30,265 nt of DNA from IMG/VR virus record IMGVR_UViG_3300027704_000105, positions 1 to 30,265 of that record; one strand, given 5' to 3'. The position numbers were made by a program, and so were the translations under genes. This document shows positions 25,685 to 30,265 of the stretch, piece by piece. The notes below the pieces were generated by a model. It searched no databases. It saw nothing but the letters and a program-made list of their open reading frames with translations, and was not told the DNA's origin. Source of the stretch: a virus. The stretch's first letter is position 1. Each line of letters begins with the position of its first letter.

Positions 25685-27406
25685 ATGGGTATACTTGGAA
25701 ACCTTTTTGGAGGTAGAGATAAAAGAAAACAAAAAGATGCAATGGCTGACATGCGAGAGCTGGCAGATGAACAAGTTGACTACTACACTGGGCAGCAGCA
25801 AGACGCACAAGACGCTGTAGACGAGTCAAGAGAGGTTTTTGACAACTTTGAGTTTAAAAATGATTTTGAAGATTTACAAAACCCTTACGCTGACATACAA
25901 ACCGAGTTTGACAATGTTTATGAAAACACTGAAAACGTTTATGAAGGCGCTGAAAACGTTTATGAAGATGCGGTTAATGTAGCCGACGGCATGACAAACG
26001 TTGCTGCTGATGCGCAAAACGTATATGCTGGAGCAAAAAATACATTTGCCGGCGCAAAAAACACGTTTGCTGGCATGGACAACGCATATGCTGGTTTAGA
26101 AAACAAGTACGAAGGCATGGAAAACCGTTTTGAAGATATGACGGTTGATATGAAGGCCGCTGACTTCCAAGCGCAACAAGGGAAAACACAGCGAGCAAAT
26201 ATTATGCAAGGTTTAAAAGGTGCTGCTGGATCAAGTGGTGTAGCGGGTTTAGCACAAGCCATGGCTAACCAAGGCCAAATGCAATCTCAACAAATAGCCG
26301 CTGGTATAGGTCAGCAAGAAAGGCAAAACGCAATGATGTCGGCACAAGAAGGATCTAGAATAGATCAACTACAAAGAGGAGCTGGTATGCAGCTACAATC
26401 TCAAGAAGCTGGCGGTGCCATGGCTAACCAACAAGCCGAAAGATCTGGCGCAATGCAACAGCAAAGTATGCAAATGCAAGGAGCTGCAAGTCAACAAGCT
26501 CAAATACTAGGCGGGGCAGCAGCACAACAGGCCCAACAATTAGCTGGGGCACAAACTCTCCAGAATCAACAAATTGCAGGGGCTTCCGAACAACAAAATT
26601 TAATACTAGGTGGGAGAGATAAACAACAAGATAAAATACTAGCTGGGAGAGATAAACAACAAGATCAAATATTAGCAGGTCAACAAACCGCTGTAAACCA
26701 AGGTATAAGCCAAACAAATATACAAGCTGGAGGCCAAGGAGTTGTAGACATGCAAATTGCTCAGGGTAACGCTGATGTTCAAGCGGCAGAATATGGGCAG
26801 CTAGCAACAGGGCTTGGTATGGATTATGGCTTATTAGCAGGTGCTAACCAAGGGTTACAAAATGCAATGGGTAATCAAATGAGTGGTTTAGGAAATGAAG
26901 CAAATATGTATGGCTCCAATGCGGCTAATAGTATTGGAGGGCAATTTTTACAAGCGGGAGCCACTGTTGCTGCTGGTGCTCTAGGTGCAAAAAGTTCATT
27001 TTTATGTGTTCCACAAGGCGTAAATATTGACTGTGAGAATATTAAAAAGCCAATTGAACAAATAAAAGTTGGAGACATGGTTGTAGGTTATAACGGAGAT
27101 CTTGTTAAAGTGTTGCAAAAACACGAGTACTTAGAAGATCCAAAAGTAGAAAGATTTTACAAGGTTAAGTTTTTAAACACAGAAACAAATAAAACACACG
27201 AGGTAGATGTTTGTGACATGCATAGGATTATGGGTGAAAGAGCTATGAACATAACAAAAAATGTTGTTAGTAAAGAAATTTACAGCGGCGTTAACTATAG
27301 TTATGATCTATTAACAGAAGATGCTGGTTACAGAATAGATGATATCCCTGTTAACAGTATGATAGAAGAGCTAGCTTTAGCTACATCTAAAACAAACAAT
27401 AAATAA
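25685..27406 (+). CDS. Repeat-built internal or ejection-type virion protein with C-terminal Hint domain
   Basis: The 573-residue protein starts MGILGNLFGGRDKRKQ. Residues 77-153 are 11 heptads with Asn in the first position. Then comes ADFQAQQGKTQRANIMQGL with AAGSSGVAGLAQAMANQG, a conserved stretch I recall from many marine phage proteins next to tail genes. Residues 269-334 are six clean 11-residue repeats (consensus xQQxxILAGxx). From C441 a Hint-like domain follows: C441, PIEQIKVGDMVVGYNGD at 456-472, VDVCDMHRIM at 507-516, YDLLTEDAGYRID at 540-552, and PVNSM at 555-559. I infer an internal, ejected or tail-needle protein that may process its own C-terminus. The long helical repeats could span the periplasm. 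Confidence 0.65.
   Translation: MGILGNLFGGRDKRKQKDAMADMRELADEQVDYYTGQQQDAQDAVDESREVFDNFEFKNDFEDLQNPYADIQTEFDNVYENTENVYEGAENVYEDAVNVADGMTNVAADAQNVYAGAKNTFAGAKNTFAGMDNAYAGLENKYEGMENRFEDMTVDMKAADFQAQQGKTQRANIMQGLKGAAGSSGVAGLAQAMANQGQMQSQQIAAGIGQQERQNAMMSAQEGSRIDQLQRGAGMQLQSQEAGGAMANQQAERSGAMQQQSMQMQGAASQQAQILGGAAAQQAQQLAGAQTLQNQQIAGASEQQNLILGGRDKQQDKILAGRDKQQDQILAGQQTAVNQGISQTNIQAGGQGVVDMQIAQGNADVQAAEYGQLATGLGMDYGLLAGANQGLQNAMGNQMSGLGNEANMYGSNAANSIGGQFLQAGATVAAGALGAKSSFLCVPQGVNIDCENIKKPIEQIKVGDMVVGYNGDLVKVLQKHEYLEDPKVERFYKVKFLNTETNKTHEVDVCDMHRIMGERAMNITKNVVSKEIYSGVNYSYDLLTEDAGYRIDDIPVNSMIEELALATSKTNNK
25913..26143 (+). repeat. Eleven asparagine-headed heptad repeats
   Basis: Residues 77-153 form 11 consecutive seven-residue units, each starting with Asn and usually followed by x-Tyr/Phe-x-Gly/Asp (NVYEGAE, NVYEDAV, NTFAGAK, NTFAGMD, NKYEGME, NRFEDMT). 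The nucleotide period is 21, and neighbouring units such as AAAAACGTTTATGAAG-type words are nearly identical at DNA level, which suggests recent tandem duplication. Confidence 0.9.
26489..26686 (+). repeat. Six 11-residue (hendecad) repeats with a 22-base exact DNA repeat
   Basis: Residues 269-334 form six units of 11 residues with consensus xQQxxILAGxx (SQQAQILGGAA, EQQNLILGGRD, KQQDKILAGRD, KQQDQILAGQQ). A 22-base sequence beginning TGGGAGAGATAAACAACAAG is identical at 26611-26632 and 26644-26665, 33 bases apart. Weaker units of the same length extend upstream to about residue 203. Confidence 0.9.
27005..27403 (+). other. Hint (hedgehog/intein-type) domain, C-terminal
   Basis: Residues 441-573. 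Block A: Cys441, then KPIEQIKVGDMVVGYNGD (455-472), the typical splice-domain start. Block B: VDVCDMHRIM (507-516), with His513 in the place of the TxxH histidine but Cys510 in place of Thr. Block F/G-like end: YDLLTEDAGYRIDD (540-553) then IPVN-SM, with Asn557 followed by Ser558. Inteins end His-Asn before Ser, Thr or Cys; here Val precedes the Asn. No homing endonuclease is present; the domain is about 117 residues to Asn557 with a 16-residue tail. Confidence 0.75.
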
Positions 27407-27407
27407 T

Positions 27408-29171
27408 ATGACAAAGTTAAATTCAAGTGCAGACGCAGGTTTAGTAACAGCAGCAACTAGAGCTGGACTAGCAAGCGCGCCAACGGATTATGGTAAGGTG
27501 TTTACAGAAATGAGCGCTTATTACGATAATACTATGAGGAAAACTGCTGACATGTGGAAGGCAGTTGGTACAATTGCTGTGGGTTCTTATTTAGGCGTTA
27601 AAAAAGCTCAAAGAGCAAAGATGGAAGGACCTGGTGGATTAGAAAATTTAGCTAATGGTGAAAATCTTATAAAACAAGTAAAAGGTTTTGGTAAAGAACT
27701 ATGGGGAACTAGAAAGTTAGATGGTGGGTGGTTTGGTGAGCAGGCTAAAGCCGCTAGGGTAGAAATAACTAAACGTAAAGATGCTGTGTATGCTTTTGCG
27801 CAATCTAATGTTGCTGGCGAACAATCTCTTTATAACATGTTTAATGGTTCTACTGGTAAAAGTGGTAAAAAAACAGCACCAACAATCAATGTAGAGGCAA
27901 CTGGTTCGTACCCTATGGAAGTGGCAAATGCCTACGCGCAATCTCAAACAGGTGGAACTACTGATCTTGGAAATTACTTTGTACCAGAACCAGATGTAAA
28001 TGGTAAAATGGCTTGGACATTGTACAATGATGAGAACCTAATAAACTATGAAGCAAAGTCTGTTAAAGAAAATCCTTTTGTAATTAACCCCGACAGTGTA
28101 TTAGGTCCAGAAATAGAAGATATAAAACTACCTAAACCAAACGGAAAACCCGTAATAGGTGATAATGGAAAAAAAATAAGATACACTATAGCTGATATAA
28201 ACGGGATGATGACCCAGGTTGATCCAAAAATGAAAGAATTGTTAAACGGTATATACGGTAAGGCTATGCAATCAGGCACAGCAAATGGAGGTAGCGTTGA
28301 ATTAAATAATTACCAGCAAAACGAAATGAGCGATGCAATGGATTCAATATCTCGTAAACGAACAGCTTGGTTTCAAAAAACAAAATATGGAGAAGATTCA
28401 AAGTCATTTTATGGAGAAGTTACTAGTGGTACGGTAACCGCGGCTAATCTTTTTGGGCAAGTAAGCCGGCATGCAGCTGATGGGGAAACAACATTGCAAG
28501 CCCAAGGACCTTTGAAAGATATTGATGGCATGTCAGACGGTGTAAAAGGGATTCAAAAAAAAGATTTTGAAAATAGCGATAACTATGAAGCGTTGACAAT
28601 GGCTATGTTTAATCAAGGTAATGCAAATTACGATCCAGATTTTACCGCTGGAGTGTTTAAGCAATATATGGAAAAAAAGTTAATAGACATTAAGGATCAC
28701 GCTTGGTCTAGGAGCACAAAAAATCCAGTAAACAAACCTGGATATGTGGCTCCAACTGAATTTAACAGCCTTTTAGCAAACCACGTTCCACTAAAAAGCA
28801 TTAAGCCTGGTAACATGTATACTGGTGGCAAAAACACTGCCATGGACGGTACCATGAGGGCTACATTTGACTTGGTGTCAAAAGCATTGCACACAAGATC
28901 AAGCATTGGTCGTGGTAAAAATAAGATAAGTTGGGATGAAGAAAAACAATCTTACTTCAAAGGAGGAATGGTTATACCTGACAAACGTACTTTGTTTACC
29001 GAAGTAATAAGAACTCATTATAAGCAACGAAAAGAAAATAAGGAAGAAATTGGCTTAGAGTATGGAAAACTAACCGATATGTTTCAGATGAGTAATTACT
29101 TTACGTCTATACCAGAGTGGGATGGGAGTAGTTACAGGCTTTACCCAAATTTAAAAACAAATAATAATTAA
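27408..29171 (+). CDS. Probable internal or ejection protein, function unknown
   Basis: The 587-residue protein has an Ala/Gly-rich helical N-terminus (SADAGLVTAATRAGLASAPT) with a weakly hydrophobic helix around AVGTIAVGSYLGVKKAQRAK, then mostly polar, mixed alpha/beta sequence with no recognisable catalytic motif (PTINVEATGSYPMEVANAYA, GGMVIPDKRTLFTEVIRTHY). The gene lies one base after the stop of the Hint protein and 9 bases ahead of another large internal-type gene, the place where podovirus ejection or cargo proteins are encoded. I do not recognise a family. The amphipathic N-terminus fits a protein that inserts in a membrane upon ejection, which is inference. Confidence 0.5.
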   Translation: MTKLNSSADAGLVTAATRAGLASAPTDYGKVFTEMSAYYDNTMRKTADMWKAVGTIAVGSYLGVKKAQRAKMEGPGGLENLANGENLIKQVKGFGKELWGTRKLDGGWFGEQAKAARVEITKRKDAVYAFAQSNVAGEQSLYNMFNGSTGKSGKKTAPTINVEATGSYPMEVANAYAQSQTGGTTDLGNYFVPEPDVNGKMAWTLYNDENLINYEAKSVKENPFVINPDSVLGPEIEDIKLPKPNGKPVIGDNGKKIRYTIADINGMMTQVDPKMKELLNGIYGKAMQSGTANGGSVELNNYQQNEMSDAMDSISRKRTAWFQKTKYGEDSKSFYGEVTSGTVTAANLFGQVSRHAADGETTLQAQGPLKDIDGMSDGVKGIQKKDFENSDNYEALTMAMFNQGNANYDPDFTAGVFKQYMEKKLIDIKDHAWSRSTKNPVNKPGYVAPTEFNSLLANHVPLKSIKPGNMYTGGKNTAMDGTMRATFDLVSKALHTRSSIGRGKNKISWDEEKQSYFKGGMVIPDKRTLFTEVIRTHYKQRKENKEEIGLEYGKLTDMFQMSNYFTSIPEWDGSSYRLYPNLKTNNN

Positions 29172-29180
29172 ACGTGCAAT

Positions 29181-30265
29181 ATGCTAGATTTTTCTAAAAT
29201 TTTTGATATTTTTAATGACGACGAAGAGGATGAAAAAAAAGATCCTTTTAAAAACATTTTTGACGAGGAAAATAATCCTGAAAAAGAGTCAATTCAAGAC
29301 AATATATCTTCACCAAAAGTTATTGTACCAAAAATAAATCCTACTCAGCCACTGGGTTCTGAAGATTTTTACTCCTTACTAGAAGGCGAGAATGAGGAGG
29401 ATCCACTATTAAAAATTAACAAAGAAAAGGTTGATACTACAATAGATCCAGCAACAGGTAAAAAATGGGCTAAAGATGCCGCTGTTGCTAACATGGAGTC
29501 TAAGGGTAAAAAAGGCTCTACGTACAAACCTAAAGATCCTGTCAAAAAAGACGAAGAAACACTAGAGGCCTGGTTAAACACAGAATATTTTGGAAAAGGA
29601 ATTGCTCAAAGCGCTATAGGTAACACTAACTTAACCGCTTACCAAAACAACGATCAATCACTAGGGAAACTTAGACAAGATTTTAAGCGTAACGTAGGAA
29701 GAACAGAAACAGGGAGAAAAGCTTTTCCAAACCTATCTGATTCTGACATAGACAATATTTTTACTAATGTTTTTGAATCTAAAGTTAGGGTTGAAAAAGG
29801 TATTATATCAAAGGAATCGCAGTATACGGCTATTGATGATGGTTTAAACAAAGGGGTTTCTATTGAAGAAAATGTTAAAGGGTTAAACAATTTAAAAATT
29901 AATACTTACAAAAACAAAGCAGAGGCTAGTTATGCTCAAGTTATAGAAAAATTAAAAGGAGATCTTAACGAGAACGAAAGAGATAGTCTGATGACAAGCA
30001 TAGACAGAGGTACACCTGGTTCGCTAGGAGACATTCTTTTTAATAAAGACGAAACCGTACAAGTAAAAACTTTTGATGGTTTTGTAACAAAAAGAACTGG
30101 TAATCGTGTTCCTAAAAACGAGAAGTATGAAATGTTTCACAACCCTGCTACAGGCGCGAACATCAAGAGAGGCGAAAGAAAAGCTATAGTTGCAAATGGT
30201 GGCACGGTTGTAGATATTACCGACGCATATGAGACTTACTTAGCGTCATACGAAAATACATCAGC
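29181..30265 (+). CDS. Large internal/ejection-type protein, N-terminal 361 residues (partial)
   Basis: The ATG at 29181 opens a frame that has no stop before the window edge. The N-terminus is strongly acidic with a near repeat (DPFKNIFDEEN after FSKIFDIFNDDEED), then a Lys-rich stretch (SKGKKGSTYKPKDPVKKDEE), followed by helical sequence with LSDSDIDNIFTNVFESKVRV and IEKLKGDLNENERDSLM. No peptidoglycan hydrolase motif is visible in the part seen. Last genes of this module in related phages are often the very large internal proteins that are ejected with the DNA, so this is probably the first part of such a protein. The real length and any catalytic domain lie beyond the window. Confidence 0.6.
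   Translation, partial: MLDFSKIFDIFNDDEEDEKKDPFKNIFDEENNPEKESIQDNISSPKVIVPKINPTQPLGSEDFYSLLEGENEEDPLLKINKEKVDTTIDPATGKKWAKDAAVANMESKGKKGSTYKPKDPVKKDEETLEAWLNTEYFGKGIAQSAIGNTNLTAYQNNDQSLGKLRQDFKRNVGRTETGRKAFPNLSDSDIDNIFTNVFESKVRVEKGIISKESQYTAIDDGLNKGVSIEENVKGLNNLKINTYKNKAEASYAQVIEKLKGDLNENERDSLMTSIDRGTPGSLGDILFNKDETVQVKTFDGFVTKRTGNRVPKNEKYEMFHNPATGANIKRGERKAIVANGGTVVDITDAYETYLASYENTS

Noticed and set aside
25960-26262. Minus-strand frames opposite the heptad repeats
   Set aside because: Cys/Pro/Phe-rich shadows created by the 21-base repeats; they overlap each other in two frames.
25913-26700. Regular repeats considered as a CRISPR array
   Set aside because: Periods of 21 and 33 bases are contiguous, have no spacers, and keep one reading frame of a protein.
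26424-26807. 127-codon minus-strand frame opposite the hendecad repeats
   Set aside because: Leu/Val-rich reading of the Gln-rich repeats on the other strand; the + strand frame is the conserved protein.
27005-27403. Full intein with homing endonuclease
   Set aside because: The block A to Asn distance is only about 117 residues and no LAGLIDADG or HNH motif is present; a Hint or BIL-like domain is the better reading.
1-30265. Search by eye for tRNA genes, attachment sites, insertion sequences, integrase or transposase
   Set aside because: No cloverleaf, inverted terminal repeats or recombinase motifs were recognised; spacers are too short to hold most of these.

Overview
The window is a block of tailed-phage genome: AT-rich, every credible gene on the + strand, genes packed head to tail with TAATG overlaps or a few spacer bases, and no tRNA, integrase, IS element or CRISPR array. 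It encodes the packaging and virion-assembly module of a fairly large podovirus-like phage. The order TerL, portal, scaffold-like, major capsid, head/neck protein, two ring-type proteins, giant tail-hub protein, appendage proteins, internal/ejection proteins resembles crAss-like and other large marine Bacteroidota podoviruses. A Bacteroidota (flavobacterial) host is inferred. Almost no gene has a Shine-Dalgarno sequence; instead starts sit in A/T-only leaders, often ending ATTATG, as in that phylum. No database search was possible, so lineage is an inference from gene order and remembered family motifs.

Layout. 1-232: the end of an upstream gene in frame 3 and a start-less open reading tail in frame 2, joined by a possible -1 slippery site. 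237-1989: a small EF-hand-like protein, an HExxH protein, a two-helix holin and a beta-rich probable virion protein. 2016-3330: a coiled-coil protein, a 73-residue conserved protein, a GroES-like protein and a probable small terminase, with overlapping ends. 3330-10687: large terminase, portal, acidic scaffold-like protein and major capsid protein, closed by a strong intrinsic terminator. 10762-13971: a head-associated protein and two ring/neck-type proteins, the second carrying an inserted carbohydrate-binding-like domain. 13975-23763: one 3262-residue tail-hub protein with a large modular insertion bounded by valine-triplet repeats. 23776-25598: two further virion proteins. 25685-30265: three probable internal or ejection proteins. 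The first has heptad and hendecad repeats and a C-terminal Hint (intein/hedgehog-type) domain; the last runs off the window.

How they work together: scaffold-like protein and capsid protein build the prohead on the portal, the terminases fill it, the ring proteins and giant hub close the portal and form the short tail, the appendage proteins probably contact the cell, and the last three genes probably supply proteins delivered with or ahead of the DNA. The strongest leads for new biology are the Hint domain with an intein-like Asn-Ser end on a repeat-built internal protein, the xxV triplet linkers that flank exchangeable domains in the tail hub, and the possible frameshift at the left edge.
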